Assembly (NCBI RefSeq): GCF_022267315.1
Contig: NZ_JAIKLE010000011.1
Span: 115,006-179,005 of the forward strand
Length of the DNA stretch: 64,000 nt
Direction: 5' to 3'
Origin: Maribellus maritimus
Lineage (GTDB): Bacteria > Bacteroidota > Bacteroidia > Bacteroidales > Prolixibacteraceae
Under the pieces are notes generated by a model. The model was not told the DNA's origin. It ran no database searches and saw only the letters and a list, made by a program, of their open reading frames with translations. Both the position numbers and the translations under genes were made by a program. Each line of letters begins with the position of its first letter. Within the stretch, counting starts at the first letter, position 1. This document shows positions 46,162 through 55,882 of the stretch, piece after piece.

Positions 46162-47085
46162 ATGGCATTTCTCTCAAAAGATAGAATATTTAGTAGAAAA
46201 TGGATAATTGATTACCTGCTTATCATAAGTGGTTCACTTATTCTGGCTACCGGATTTGTATATTTTGTAACTCCGCACAGGATAGTTCCCGGTGGCGTTT
46301 ACGGCATTGCAATTGTTGTTCACTATATGAGCCAGGGAATCTTCTCTTTCTGGCCCGACGGAATTCCAATCGGATTATTCGGGCTTATTCTAAATATTCC
46401 CTTAACCATTGCAGGTATAAGAATTCTCGGGCCACGCTTCGGAATTAAAACCATCGTAGGATTTGTCTTAACATCTGTTTTTATTGATGGCATAACATAC
46501 TTACGCCCGGATGGAAATACTCCTTTGGTTGATGATATTTTACTCTCCTGTGTTTTTGGAGGAGTTTTAATCGGCTTTGGTCTTGGCTTAATTTTTAAAT
46601 CAAGAGCAACATCAGGAGGCTCAGATATCATAGCCATGATAATTGCAAAATATACGCGTCTTCAATTGGGAAAACTCATGATTTATGTTGATTCAACTAT
46701 CGTTTTGCTTGGGTTGCTGGCTTTTCGCGATTGGCATATCCCTCTTTATTCCTGGGTAGTAATTTATATTACCGGGCGTGCTATTGACATGACTCTTGAA
46801 GGTGCAGACTACAACAAAGCACTTTTGATTATTTCAAAGAAACACATTCAAATTAAAAATAAACTCCTCGTCGACCTTGAACGCGGCGGGACATATTTAA
46901 GAGGAGAAGGTATGTTTACAGGTGAAGAAAAACAAATCATTTATACCGTAGTCAGCAGACGCGAAGTCGCTATTTTGGAAGAATATATCAGTAAAATTGA
47001 TCCTGATGCTTTTATTACTGTAATGGACACAAAAGAAATTTTAGGTGAAGGGTTTCAAAGCTTGAACTCGAAAATGGACAGCTGA
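46162..47085 (+). CDS. YitT family membrane protein (DUF161 + DUF2179)
   Basis: A 307-residue protein with about five N-terminal membrane segments containing GSLILATGFVYFVTPHRIVPGGVYGIAIV and GFGLGLIFKSRATSGGSDIIAMII. A cytoplasmic DUF2179 domain (about 222-300: TYLRGEGMFTGEEKQIIYTVVSRREVAILEEYI) ends it. The family is widespread and its transport function is not established. It follows the TonB-like gene by about 90 bases. Confidence 0.92.
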   Translation: MAFLSKDRIFSRKWIIDYLLIISGSLILATGFVYFVTPHRIVPGGVYGIAIVVHYMSQGIFSFWPDGIPIGLFGLILNIPLTIAGIRILGPRFGIKTIVGFVLTSVFIDGITYLRPDGNTPLVDDILLSCVFGGVLIGFGLGLIFKSRATSGGSDIIAMIIAKYTRLQLGKLMIYVDSTIVLLGLLAFRDWHIPLYSWVVIYITGRAIDMTLEGADYNKALLIISKKHIQIKNKLLVDLERGGTYLRGEGMFTGEEKQIIYTVVSRREVAILEEYISKIDPDAFITVMDTKEILGEGFQSLNSKMDS

Positions 47086-47206
47086 ACTTCAACCGTTCTG
47101 AAGTGCTCTAAACCAAAGTATCTCCGTTTACTCCTGTTTTTCTCCTTTTTACCGAGAAAAATAGAATCTTTCTACTAAATTAAATAAATGCAAGCAGTCT
47201 ATTTTG

Positions 47207-47214
47207 TAATTTTG
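47207..47214 (+). promoter_or_regulatory. Candidate -7 element (TAATTTTG) of the patatin-like gene
   Basis: A perfect TAnnTTTG lies 29 bases before the ATG at 47243. No clear -33 element is visible. Confidence 0.35.
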
Positions 47215-47242
47215 GGCTATTCAGAAGCATCAAATTTACACC

Positions 47243-49537
47243 ATGACCGGAAAATTCATACTTACTTTTTTCCTTATTTTTCTTTTAACTGTCGAATCAA
47301 ACGCGCAGTCGGTAGGACTGGTTTTGAGTGGAGGTGGAGCAAAAGGTATGGCGCATATTGGTGTTATCAGAGTACTCGAAGAAAACAATATTCCGATTGA
47401 TTATATTGCCGGTACCTCTATTGGTGCAATCGTAGGAGGGCTTTATGCAGCAGGTTATACACCCGACGAAATGGAAGAACTCTTTAAATCTGATGATTTT
47501 TATTTTTGGTCGACCGGAAAAATTCAGGAAGAATACAGATACTATTTCAAACAACCGGAAGAAAATCCATCATGGTTTGAACTAAGAATTACCAAAAGAG
47601 ATGACAAAGTAAAATTACTTCCTCCCACCAGTTTAATTCCGGAAGAACAAATGGACTTTGCTTTTATGGAGTTACTTGCCGCTACAAATTCGGCATGTGA
47701 AAATGATTTTGACAGTTTAATGATTCCTTTTTTTTGTGTAGCAACCGATGTGTACAACCACGAACCGGTTGTTTTGCGGGAAGGAGACATGGGAGAAGCC
47801 GTTCGTGCTTCAATGACCGTTCCTGTTTACTTTAAACCCATTGAAATTAACGGAACTTTACTTTTTGACGGAGGTATTGTAAATAATTTTCCACATGATA
47901 TTATGACCGATTTGTACAAACCGGATATCATTATCGGCCATAAAGTTGCAAGCGACCCAAAAGCAGCGGCGCCAGACGATGTCATGGAACAAATTTCAAA
48001 CATGGTAATGCGCCCAACTAATTTTAAAATAAAACCGGAGGAAGGAATTTTACTGGAGACCAACTTTACGAATGTTAATTTACTCGATTTTAACAAAATT
48101 GAAACTGCAATAGAAGCTGGAAGAAATACAGCGACAGTGCTCATCGACAGTATAAAAACAAGAGTTCACAGGAGAGTTCCCCAGGAAGTTGTTCAACAAA
48201 AAAGACAAGAATTTAATGCAAAAAAACCACAACTCTTTTTCCAGAATATACAGGTTGAAGGAATTGAGGATCCCGAGCAGCGGCGATTTATAATTCAATC
48301 CATAAAACACCACTTTAACGTCGTTTCGCTCTCTTTGTTAAAAAAAGAATACTTTAAACTGGTAGCCGACGAGAACGTAAAGTCCATTCGCCCGATTGCC
48401 AGATACAACAAAGAAACCGGTTATTTTGATCTTCACCTAAAAGTGGAGCCGGAGAAAAAGTTCAAGGTGAATATAGGCGGAAATATTTCAACAAAGCCTA
48501 TTAATCAGGGATTTGCCAGCATCGATTATCGCGCATTTAACGGAAGAGCGTATAATATCAATTCAAATATATATTTTGGAAGATTTTACAGTTCGTTTAA
48601 ACTGGGCGGTCGTATTGACTTTCCATGGCGGGTGCCTTTCTATATCGCCGGATATTCAACATTAAACCGCTGGGATTTCTTTGCTTCGAGCTCGGAACTG
48701 TTTTTTGAAGATGTCCGTCCACCCTACATTATCCAGGATGAGTATAATTTTAGGTTGGAAGCCGGTTTTCCGCTTGGGCTACACAGTAAATTTTATGCAG
48801 GAGTCGCTTATTCAAACGCTACTGATGAATATTACCAGACAAATATTTTTAAAAAGGAAGACGACCCGGACCAAACAACTTTTAATGGATTGGTTACACA
48901 GGCCCAAATTGAGAGCAATTCGCTAAATTATAAACAATATGCAACCGAGGGAGAGTTTGGTTACCTTTCAGCAAAGTATATTACTGGAAAAGAAACCAAT
49001 CTTCCGGGAACAACATCCAATAATGCTTTTAAAACAATTAAAAATCACAATTTTTACATTTTAAAAGCACACACAACAAAGTATTTTAGGTTTGGCAGGG
49101 CTTTTTCGCTGGGAACTCATGCTGAAGCGGTTTTTAGTAATAAATTATTGATGCAAAATTATCGTTCTACTTTGCTTGCAGCACCTGGATTCTACCCCAC
49201 TCCACACAGCAAGTCTCTTTTTATCGAGAATTTTCACTCAAATAATTATCTGGCAGGCGGATTAAGCACAATAATTAACTTTAATCCATCGGTGCATTTA
49301 AGATTTGAAGGCTATGGATTTGTTCCAATGAAAGAAGAACTAAGCAATGCTGATTTAACGGCATATCAAAATACAAACACTTTTGAAAACTACTATTTAC
49401 AGGGTATGGCTGCCTTGGTTTATCAAACGGGAATTGGTCCGGTAAGTGTTGCCTTGAATTATTACGAAAAAGAAAATACAAACTTCTATTTGACGTTGAA
49501 CTTTGGTTATGTTCTGTTTAACAAACGAGGGTTCTGA
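47243..49537 (+). CDS. Patatin-like phospholipase fused to a BamA-like barrel
   Basis: A 764-residue outer-membrane protein. It has a signal peptide (about 1-22), a patatin domain (about 25-310) with oxyanion loop LSGGGAKGMAH, nucleophile GTSIGAIVGG and catalytic Asp in FDGGIVNNFP, a POTRA-like segment (about 325-400: LFFQNIQVEGIEDPEQRRFII) and a C-terminal surface-antigen barrel ending in GYVLFNKRGF. This is the type Vd autotransporter-like layout, related to PlpD, in which the lipase is held by its own barrel. Catalytic residues are intact, so lipid hydrolysis is expected. Confidence 0.92.
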   Translation: MTGKFILTFFLIFLLTVESNAQSVGLVLSGGGAKGMAHIGVIRVLEENNIPIDYIAGTSIGAIVGGLYAAGYTPDEMEELFKSDDFYFWSTGKIQEEYRYYFKQPEENPSWFELRITKRDDKVKLLPPTSLIPEEQMDFAFMELLAATNSACENDFDSLMIPFFCVATDVYNHEPVVLREGDMGEAVRASMTVPVYFKPIEINGTLLFDGGIVNNFPHDIMTDLYKPDIIIGHKVASDPKAAAPDDVMEQISNMVMRPTNFKIKPEEGILLETNFTNVNLLDFNKIETAIEAGRNTATVLIDSIKTRVHRRVPQEVVQQKRQEFNAKKPQLFFQNIQVEGIEDPEQRRFIIQSIKHHFNVVSLSLLKKEYFKLVADENVKSIRPIARYNKETGYFDLHLKVEPEKKFKVNIGGNISTKPINQGFASIDYRAFNGRAYNINSNIYFGRFYSSFKLGGRIDFPWRVPFYIAGYSTLNRWDFFASSSELFFEDVRPPYIIQDEYNFRLEAGFPLGLHSKFYAGVAYSNATDEYYQTNIFKKEDDPDQTTFNGLVTQAQIESNSLNYKQYATEGEFGYLSAKYITGKETNLPGTTSNNAFKTIKNHNFYILKAHTTKYFRFGRAFSLGTHAEAVFSNKLLMQNYRSTLLAAPGFYPTPHSKSLFIENFHSNNYLAGGLSTIINFNPSVHLRFEGYGFVPMKEELSNADLTAYQNTNTFENYYLQGMAALVYQTGIGPVSVALNYYEKENTNFYLTLNFGYVLFNKRGF

Positions 49538-49548
49538 GATAATCTATA

Positions 49549-49881
49549 TCATCTTCCAAAATTCGGCATTTGAGGTCCAAGCTGAAATGAAATTTCTACA
49601 ATTCCTTTTACCCTGTCATTTTCCTTCCAGGGAGTTTGATAAATAATTTTTCTGACACCATTTTTTTCTGTAGTATACATATTATCCGCAGGATTTTTCA
49701 GCATTTCTTTTAATTTCGATTTTGCCGGCTCAGGATGACAATCCAACAAATTGGAACCAAGCAATTGCTCTCCGCCATATTTATGAAATTGTTTTACAGA
49801 ATATTCATTCATATACACAATTACTCCCTCGAGGTCGCAAACTGTTATTGCACCATTAAATCCTTCCGCCCAATCGATCAT
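49549..49881 (-). CDS. Single-domain PAS protein
   Basis: A 110-residue protein that is essentially one PAS fold: FNGAITVCDLEGVIVYMNEYSVKQFHKYGGEQLLGSNLLDCHP, then KIIYQTPWKENDRVKGIVEISF. No output domain or membrane segment is present, so it would sense a ligand or redox state and act through a partner. It lies 8 bases after the GH16-like gene and is probably co-transcribed with it. Confidence 0.85.
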   Translation of the reverse strand: MIDWAEGFNGAITVCDLEGVIVYMNEYSVKQFHKYGGEQLLGSNLLDCHPEPAKSKLKEMLKNPADNMYTTEKNGVRKIIYQTPWKENDRVKGIVEISFQLGPQMPNFGR

Positions 49882-49889
49882 ACAACACT

Positions 49890-51314
49890 TTATTTTTTAC
49901 GATAACATTTTACCCATCCTATTTCAAAAGCATTTGGGAGAAGGTGCCCCGGAATCTCATCAACGACAATTGTTGAGGCATTTAAATTCAAGGGATATTG
50001 AATATCATTTTTGTTTATGCTTAAAACCTCTGTATCGTTTATTTTCCATGTAAAAGCAGAGCCCGATTTTTCGACAGAAAAAATATACCACTTCCCTGCT
50101 TTCAGATTTGATATATCCAGGCCTTCCATTTGTATCTTATTGTTGCTGTCGAGTTTAGAGATTCCCAACCTGTTTTTTGTTCCCATTTCAAGTAAATTTA
50201 CCATTGGCGAACCATTGTCTCCGCTTAACGAGAGAGTGCTGACAAGTTGTTTTACAGGATGAAACTTAATCTTTGCTTCAAAAATCTCGTCTCCTTTTCC
50301 AAAACCGTTGGAAGTTGAAAGTAAGCCGGATGTATAATCAAAATCAACAGGAACAAAACCGGCTGGCATTTTCCAAACCTTCCCTTTCACCTTTTCCTTC
50401 TTAACTTCAATGGTAAGCTTTCCGTTGGTTTTTATATTTTCCCCGGAGGTAAAAAAATGCAAATCGCCCGGTAAAGAAAAATTTTCACCAACATGCTCTG
50501 CCCATTTGTTTACAGTAGACCACTTTCCGGAATCCAACGCACCTGAAAAATTGTCTTCAAAAGTTAATTTCCAGCCTTTAATGAAATCAAAATCACTGCT
50601 GCCTTTATATTTAAAATAGTTTTGAATATGAGGCCGCCCCTTTATTTCTTCAAATTTCTTAAGCTTTGTAAACTCTTCTGTCTTTTCCCATTTCTTTTTG
50701 TCTTCCAAATAGGCCTTTCGCTCCAAAAAGCTGTTCGAAGCCGTGCGTTCTTTTAACTCTTCGTACCTTCTTAAATCTTTTGAAGACTTTACATCCAGGT
50801 AATTTCTGTAAAGAGAAGACTTCTTAAACCGCGTATAAAAACGAACATCCGGATCGCTTTTTAGCAATTTGTATCTGTTCTTTTTATCTAAAGCTTCCTC
50901 TTTTTTTTCCTTTTTATCTTGTGTAAATTTTCCACCTCCAACATATTCTTTTAATGTTTTAAATTCTGCGGGCTTCTCCGAATTTGCTATTTTTTCAAAT
51001 CGTACAAGCTCCTGCGAATCAACAACTTTAAAATAATGCTTTATTTTTTTTGTCTTCTTTAATTTTTCAAACTCTGCCAGTTCATTGTATTCTTTGCTTC
51101 CTTTAAACTGCAAAGACTCAATTTCAGCTTTCTTTTTCTTAAAATCAGACGAGTTGATATACGATTCCAATTCGATATACTCTTTTAATTCATCTGATTT
51201 TTCAACCGTCAAAAATTCCTGGTAATTTTTATAAAGCGCCTCGCGTTGATTTTCAATTTTTTCAACTGGTTTAATCTTCCCCGTTAGCTGTAATGAAAAA
51301 ATTTTAAACGACAT
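49890..51314 (-). CDS. GH16/concanavalin-like domain protein with N-terminal charged repeats
   Basis: A 474-residue protein in two parts. Residues 25-235 are Lys/Glu/Tyr-rich helical repeats of a unit like YxxYLxVxxSxELxxYxELxxY, seen at about 28-66, 88-128 and 168-205, with a partial copy near 230. Residues 240-474 form a GH16-like jelly roll (WKLTFEDNFSGALDSGKWS; DYTSGLLSTSNGFGKGDEIFEAKIKF; HLLPNAFEIGWVKCYRK). The GH16 catalytic ExDxxE is degenerate (PMVNLLEMG), so it may bind rather than cut glycans. No signal peptide is visible at the N-terminus (MSFKIFSLQLTGKIKPVEK). Confidence 0.78.
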   Translation of the reverse strand: MSFKIFSLQLTGKIKPVEKIENQREALYKNYQEFLTVEKSDELKEYIELESYINSSDFKKKKAEIESLQFKGSKEYNELAEFEKLKKTKKIKHYFKVVDSQELVRFEKIANSEKPAEFKTLKEYVGGGKFTQDKKEKKEEALDKKNRYKLLKSDPDVRFYTRFKKSSLYRNYLDVKSSKDLRRYEELKERTASNSFLERKAYLEDKKKWEKTEEFTKLKKFEEIKGRPHIQNYFKYKGSSDFDFIKGWKLTFEDNFSGALDSGKWSTVNKWAEHVGENFSLPGDLHFFTSGENIKTNGKLTIEVKKEKVKGKVWKMPAGFVPVDFDYTSGLLSTSNGFGKGDEIFEAKIKFHPVKQLVSTLSLSGDNGSPMVNLLEMGTKNRLGISKLDSNNKIQMEGLDISNLKAGKWYIFSVEKSGSAFTWKINDTEVLSINKNDIQYPLNLNASTIVVDEIPGHLLPNAFEIGWVKCYRKK

Positions 51315-51557
51315 CTGTATTTTTTAATAGGTTTTATTCCATTCAAAAATAGAAATTATACGAATACATTCTAATCAAGACAATTATTAAATTAGAAATT
51401 TCTAAAAAGAAATATGTCTGTTAAACATAAAAACAAAGATTTCAACAATTTTAACATGAAGAACAATTTATAAAACACTAGCTGTTTATATGTTTTTACA
51501 TTTACAATTGTCTATTCTTCTTATTTTGAATATTTTAGTCGGGAACAACTTAAAACT

Positions 51558-52427
51558 ATGATTGGACAATCAGAACTTATCTTAAATAACGATGGAACAA
51601 TTTTCCATTTACATTTGAAACCGGAAAACATTTCTGAACAAATAATACTGGTGGGCGACCCTGCCCGGGTTGATACCATTTCTTCCCTTTTTGAAAACAT
51701 TGAATTTGAGACTCAAAATCGTGAATTTAAAACGGTTACGGGAATTTTCAACAAAAAAAGACTGACGCTCATTTCTACCGGAATCGGCACGGATAATATT
51801 GATATCGTGTTAAATGAATTGGATGCTTTGGTGAACATTGATTTAAAAAAACGTGAGATAAAAGACAAAAAAACATCTTTAAACATTGTGCGAATTGGAA
51901 CTTCTGGCGGATTACAAACCGACTTACCCGTAAATTCATTTGTTATTTCGCAAAAAGCAATTGGTTTTGACGGGATGTTAAATTTCTACGCCAACCGAAA
52001 AAACGTTTGTGATCTTTCTTTTGAAACCGCATTTAAACAATATACAAAATGGGACAACTCACTCCCAACACCCTATGTGGTTGATGCTTCGGAAAATTTA
52101 CTCGAAAAGTTTGAAGGTCCGGAGTTTAGGAAAGGAGTTACCATTTCGGCACCAGGATTTTATGGGCCGCAGGGAAGAGAACTCCGATTACCACTGGCTG
52201 TGCCTGAGTTAAACAGAAAAATAGAGGAGTTTTCATTTAACGATTTGAAAATTACCAATTTTGAAATGGAATGCTCGGCTATTTACGGTTTATCTAAAAT
52301 GCTTGGACACAAGGCCCTGACTATTTGTTTGATTATTGCAAACAGGGTTTCGCTTACAGCAAACGAAAACTACAGGGAAGAGATGAAAAAACTAATCAAA
52401 AAAGTATTGAATGCCTTAACCAATTGA
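51558..52427 (+). CDS. Nucleoside phosphorylase (uridine phosphorylase-like)
   Basis: A 289-residue PNP/UDP family enzyme that splits nucleosides with phosphate for salvage. Motifs are ILVGDPARVDTISSLF (phosphate loop), ISTGIGTDNIDIVLNEL, NIVRIGTSGGLQTDLPV and the ribose/metal segment NFEMECSAIYGLSKMLG. Uridine phosphorylase is the closest type; base specificity cannot be fixed from sequence alone. It lies 6 bases before the SirB1-like gene. Confidence 0.92.
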   Translation: MIGQSELILNNDGTIFHLHLKPENISEQIILVGDPARVDTISSLFENIEFETQNREFKTVTGIFNKKRLTLISTGIGTDNIDIVLNELDALVNIDLKKREIKDKKTSLNIVRIGTSGGLQTDLPVNSFVISQKAIGFDGMLNFYANRKNVCDLSFETAFKQYTKWDNSLPTPYVVDASENLLEKFEGPEFRKGVTISAPGFYGPQGRELRLPLAVPELNRKIEEFSFNDLKITNFEMECSAIYGLSKMLGHKALTICLIIANRVSLTANENYREEMKKLIKKVLNALTN

Positions 52428-52433
52428 TTTGAA

Positions 52434-53300
52434 ATGAATAAACGTAAACTACAAGCTTTAATCGATTTACTCGACGATCCGGATGAACTGGTTTACGAAC
52501 TGGTTGAAAAAGAACTTTTAAAAGAAAACTACAAAATTATTCCTGCATTGGAGGAAAAATGGGAATTAAGTTTTGATGAAAGCAGTCAGGAAAGGATTGA
52601 AAATCTTATTCAGAGCCTTCAGTTCAAACAAACCCAAAAGTTACTGGAAAAATGGATAGGATCCGCTGACCACGACTTGCTTTCCGGCTTTTTGCTTGTT
52701 GACCGTTTCCAATACCCCGATTTAAACCTTTTAAAAATCGACCAGAAGATTGATAACCTGCGCAAATCAGTTTGGCTTGAATTAAGCGATTCGCTAACAA
52801 TTCTTGAGAAAACCACTATATTAAACCATTTTCTTTTTAATATTAACGGATTTTCAATTAATCATAATAATATTCATTCCCCGCAAAACTGCTTTTTAAA
52901 TCAGGTTTTGGATACCAAGCGGGGCAATCCCATTTCGATAAGTGTTTTATATGTAATTATTGCGCGTATGCTGGAATTGCCGACCCATCTTATCGATTTT
53001 CCAAGAAATCCTTTAATTGCAATCGTTGATCCAAATCTGGCCGAAAAAGTACACGGGAATATCCGAAACTCAGATGTGCTATTTTATATCAATCCCTCAA
53101 ATAAAGGTTCGATTACCAGCAGAAAGGAAATTGAATATCACCTACGGAAAAATAAATACGAACCGCTAAAATTATTTACTGAACCTAAAACCGATTTGTT
53201 TTTTATTCAACGGTTACTGGAATCGTTGGAGGAATCATATCAATCTGTCGGTTTTCAGGAAAAAGAAGAAAAAATAAAAACACTTCTGCGGTTATTTTAA
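52434..53300 (+). CDS. SirB1/transglutaminase-like family protein
   Basis: A 288-residue soluble protein of the SirB1 (transglutaminase_9) family. The characteristic core is NCFLNQVLDTKRGNPISISVLYVIIARMLELP (about residues 155-190), followed by HLIDFPRNPLIAIVD. An N-terminal helical segment (about 1-80) resembles HEAT-like repeats. Biochemical function is not established. It is likely co-transcribed with the nucleoside phosphorylase. Confidence 0.85.
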   Translation: MNKRKLQALIDLLDDPDELVYELVEKELLKENYKIIPALEEKWELSFDESSQERIENLIQSLQFKQTQKLLEKWIGSADHDLLSGFLLVDRFQYPDLNLLKIDQKIDNLRKSVWLELSDSLTILEKTTILNHFLFNINGFSINHNNIHSPQNCFLNQVLDTKRGNPISISVLYVIIARMLELPTHLIDFPRNPLIAIVDPNLAEKVHGNIRNSDVLFYINPSNKGSITSRKEIEYHLRKNKYEPLKLFTEPKTDLFFIQRLLESLEESYQSVGFQEKEEKIKTLLRLF

Positions 53301-53304
53301 AAAC

Positions 53305-53331
53305 AAAAAGGCCATCCTTTCAGATGACCTT
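53305..53331 (-). terminator. Intrinsic terminator of rny
   Basis: AAGGCCATC (53308-53316) pairs with GATGACCTT (53323-53331), one G-U. On the minus strand it is followed by TTTTTGTTTTT. It may also stop plus-strand transcripts from the SirB1-like gene. Confidence 0.75.
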
Positions 53332-53358
53332 CTCTTCTCATATACTTATTTTTATTTT

Positions 53359-54921
53359 CTACTTCGCGTAACTTACCGCTCTTGTTTCGCGAATAACAGT
53401 AATTTTTATCTGCCCCGGATAAGTCATTTCATCCTGAATTCGTTTGGAAATATCAAACGAAAGCTGTTCTGTTTCCTGATCGCTCATTTTATCCGCACCA
53501 ACAATAACACGTAATTCACGTCCTGCCTGGATAGCATAGGTTTTCATTACGCCCGGGTAAGAAAGAGCCAAATCCTCCAGGTCTTTCAAACGTTTGATAT
53601 ACGATTCCACAACCTCTCTTCTTGCACCAGGACGGGCACCGGAAATAGCATCACAAACCTGAACGATTGGTGCTAGTAACGATTGCATCTCTACTTCATC
53701 GTGGTGAGCTCCGATAGCATTGGCAATATCGGGTTTTTCCTTGTACTTTTCAGCCAGTTTCATACCCAAAACTGCGTGTGGCAATTCCGGTTCGTCATCC
53801 GGCACTTTACCAATATCGTGTAATAAACCGGCACGTTTTGCCTTTTTGGGATTTAATCCCAGTTCTGAGGCCATAATTGCACTTAAATTTGCAACCTCAC
53901 GCGAGTGTTGCAGCAAATTCTGACCATACGAAGAACGGTATTTCATTTTACCAATCAGTCGAATCAATTCCGGATGCAAACCATGTATTCCCAGGTCGAT
54001 TGCTGTACGTTTCCCCGTTTCTACTACTTCTTCTTCAACCTGCTTTTTTACTTTCTGAACCACCTCTTCAATTCGGGCAGGGTGAATTCTTCCATCGGTT
54101 ACCAGTTGGTGTAAAGCAAGACGCGCTATCTCTCGACGTACGGGATCAAATGCAGAAAGAACGATGGCTTCAGGAGTATCGTCGACAACGATTTCGACCC
54201 CTGTGGCTGCTTCCAACGCACGAATATTACGACCTTCTCTTCCAATAATCCGACCTTTAATTTCGTCACTTTCAATATGAAAAATGGTAACGGCGTTTTC
54301 TATAGCTGTCTCAGTAGCAACACGTTGAATAGATTTTACCACAATTTTTTTCGCTTCCTTGTTGGCAGTTTGTTTTGCCTCCTCCATTATTTCGTTGATA
54401 TAAGAAACCGCTTCCGATTTTGCTTCTTCCTGCAACGATTCTACCAATTGTGATTTTGCCTCTTCGGCCGAAAGACCGGAAATCTGTTCAAGCTTTTCAA
54501 CATGCTGACGATACAGTTTATCCAGTTCTTCACTTTTGTGTTCCACTCTTTGTAATTGCGCATTTAAATTTTCGCGAATAGCTTCAACTTCTTTACGGGT
54601 TGTTTCAAATTCCTTTGTTTTTCGGTTGAGTTCGTCTCGCCTCTGGTTTAATCCGTTTTCCCTTTGTTTCTGTTTGTTCTCCAGATTGTTAATGTGAGAA
54701 TTTTTATCATGAATGTATTTTTCATGTTCCGATTTTAACTGCAAAAACTTTTCCTTTGCCTGAAGAATTTTATCTTTTTTTATCACATCACCTTCCGATT
54801 TTGCCTCAGCAACAATCGAATCCTTTTTCTTTTTTAAGGCCTTATCCCAAATAAGATATGCCAAGGCACCTCCACCAACAAACCCTGCAGCCGCGCCTAT
54901 TAATATTTCTATCCAGTTCAT
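53359..54921 (-). CDS. rny: Ribonuclease Y
   Basis: A 520-residue membrane-anchored endoribonuclease that starts mRNA decay. It has an N-terminal membrane segment ([22 protein letters not shown]), a long coiled coil (about 30-200), a KH domain ([28 protein letters not shown]) and an HD domain ([41 protein letters not shown]). Length and domain order are standard. It is downstream of zapA in the same orientation. Confidence 0.97.
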   Translation of the reverse strand: MNWIEILIGAAAGFVGGGALAYLIWDKALKKKKDSIVAEAKSEGDVIKKDKILQAKEKFLQLKSEHEKYIHDKNSHINNLENKQKQRENGLNQRRDELNRKTKEFETTRKEVEAIRENLNAQLQRVEHKSEELDKLYRQHVEKLEQISGLSAEEAKSQLVESLQEEAKSEAVSYINEIMEEAKQTANKEAKKIVVKSIQRVATETAIENAVTIFHIESDEIKGRIIGREGRNIRALEAATGVEIVVDDTPEAIVLSAFDPVRREIARLALHQLVTDGRIHPARIEEVVQKVKKQVEEEVVETGKRTAIDLGIHGLHPELIRLIGKMKYRSSYGQNLLQHSREVANLSAIMASELGLNPKKAKRAGLLHDIGKVPDDEPELPHAVLGMKLAEKYKEKPDIANAIGAHHDEVEMQSLLAPIVQVCDAISGARPGARREVVESYIKRLKDLEDLALSYPGVMKTYAIQAGRELRVIVGADKMSDQETEQLSFDISKRIQDEMTYPGQIKITVIRETRAVSYAK

Positions 54922-54946
54922 TCTTTGTAAAATTAATTAATATAAA

Positions 54947-54990
54947 ACCCGTAATAAATCACTCCAATTCATGAGCAATTTAATACGGGT
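54947..54990 (-). terminator. Hairpin between zapA and rny
   Basis: ACCCGTAATAAAT (54947-54959) pairs with ATTTAATACGGGT (54978-54990) with one mismatch. Read on the minus strand it is followed by TTTTATATT. Likely the zapA terminator, perhaps partial. Confidence 0.6.
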
Positions 54991-55017
54991 CCTGATAAAT
55001 ATTAGTAAACTTTATTA

Positions 55018-55320
55018 CTATTTCTTCTTTTTTTCCTTCAAAAAATCTGAAATATCGTCATTTAAATTTTTAAGTTCCTCGATGAAAAGATCCTTATCCT
55101 CACTTTTTTTTGTTTCGGCAACGTTTAGTGCTATTTGGAAAGCACTCATCGCCAAAATATCCTGTGAATCATTGTCACGAAACAACCCTCTGAATCTTCG
55201 AACTGTATCGTTGACTATTTTTGCAGCTAATCTATATTTCTCTTCATCTTCACGATTGATGTCCAACGGATAAGTCCGGCTATCAATCTTAATATGTATT
55301 CTAAAGTTATCTTTCTCCAC
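55018..55320 (-). CDS. zapA: Cell division protein ZapA
   Basis: A 100-residue FtsZ-ring stabiliser. The N-terminal beta/helix domain reads FRIHIKIDSRTYPLDINREDEEKYRLAAKIVNDTV, followed by a C-terminal coiled coil ending in a Lys run. Size and motif fit ZapA. It begins 6 bases after the coiled-coil gene upstream. Confidence 0.9.
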   Translation of the reverse strand: MEKDNFRIHIKIDSRTYPLDINREDEEKYRLAAKIVNDTVRRFRGLFRDNDSQDILAMSAFQIALNVAETKKSEDKDLFIEELKNLNDDISDFLKEKKKK

Positions 55321-55326
55321 CTTCCA

Positions 55327-55620
55327 TTACTTATTTAGTAATGCGATACATTTATCAATTTCCCGTATTAATCTGTTTATTTTCTGTTTTGCATCCCTGT
55401 TTTCATCATTGCCTGATAAAATTTGGTTTGCAATTTCCAATTGTTCATTGTTTCTGCTTAAATCTGTTCTCGCCTGTTCCAACAATTCTATTTCATTTTT
55501 TAAAGCTTCCACTTTATTTTCCAGCAATTTTTTTTCAGTAGTTAATCGTTCATATTCACTGAATAACTGCTGTACATTTGCCTTTAAATCATTCAGAAGC
55601 AAGCGATCATCATCAGTCAT
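55327..55620 (-). CDS. Small coiled-coil protein upstream of zapA
   Basis: A 97-residue protein that is almost wholly coiled coil (about residues 8-65: LKANVQQLFSEYERLTTEKK, LENKVEALKNEIELLEQ) with a helical tail (INRLIREIDKCIALLN). Such proteins regularly precede zapA in Bacteroidota and resemble ZapB in shape. A division-ring role is inferred from position and form. Confidence 0.8.
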   Translation of the reverse strand: MTDDDRLLLNDLKANVQQLFSEYERLTTEKKLLENKVEALKNEIELLEQARTDLSRNNEQLEIANQILSGNDENRDAKQKINRLIREIDKCIALLNK

Positions 55621-55846
55621 TTTAGCTGCATTTCAGCGACAAAGTTAATATTTTTCACATATTGTAAAAGAGATTAACCATAAATGAAACAAACAAGAAG
55701 CGATTTGTTCTTCACTTTTACCAAAAGTAAAGTTTTTAAAAAATAGAATTGTGTTATTTTTCAAACACTTTAAACATTATTTCAAAATAATTTTGTCTTC
55801 ATGAAAATAATAACCGGAGTTCAGAAGTTCTATTACTTTGAAAACG

Positions 55847-55854
55847 TAAATTTG
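55847..55854 (+). promoter_or_regulatory. Candidate -7 element (TAAATTTG) of the M23 peptidase gene
   Basis: A perfect TAnnTTTG lies 29 bases before the ATG at 55883. The -33 region is not convincing. Confidence 0.4.
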
Positions 55855-55882
55855 CGGCTTACACAAAATAAAGATCATTCAA

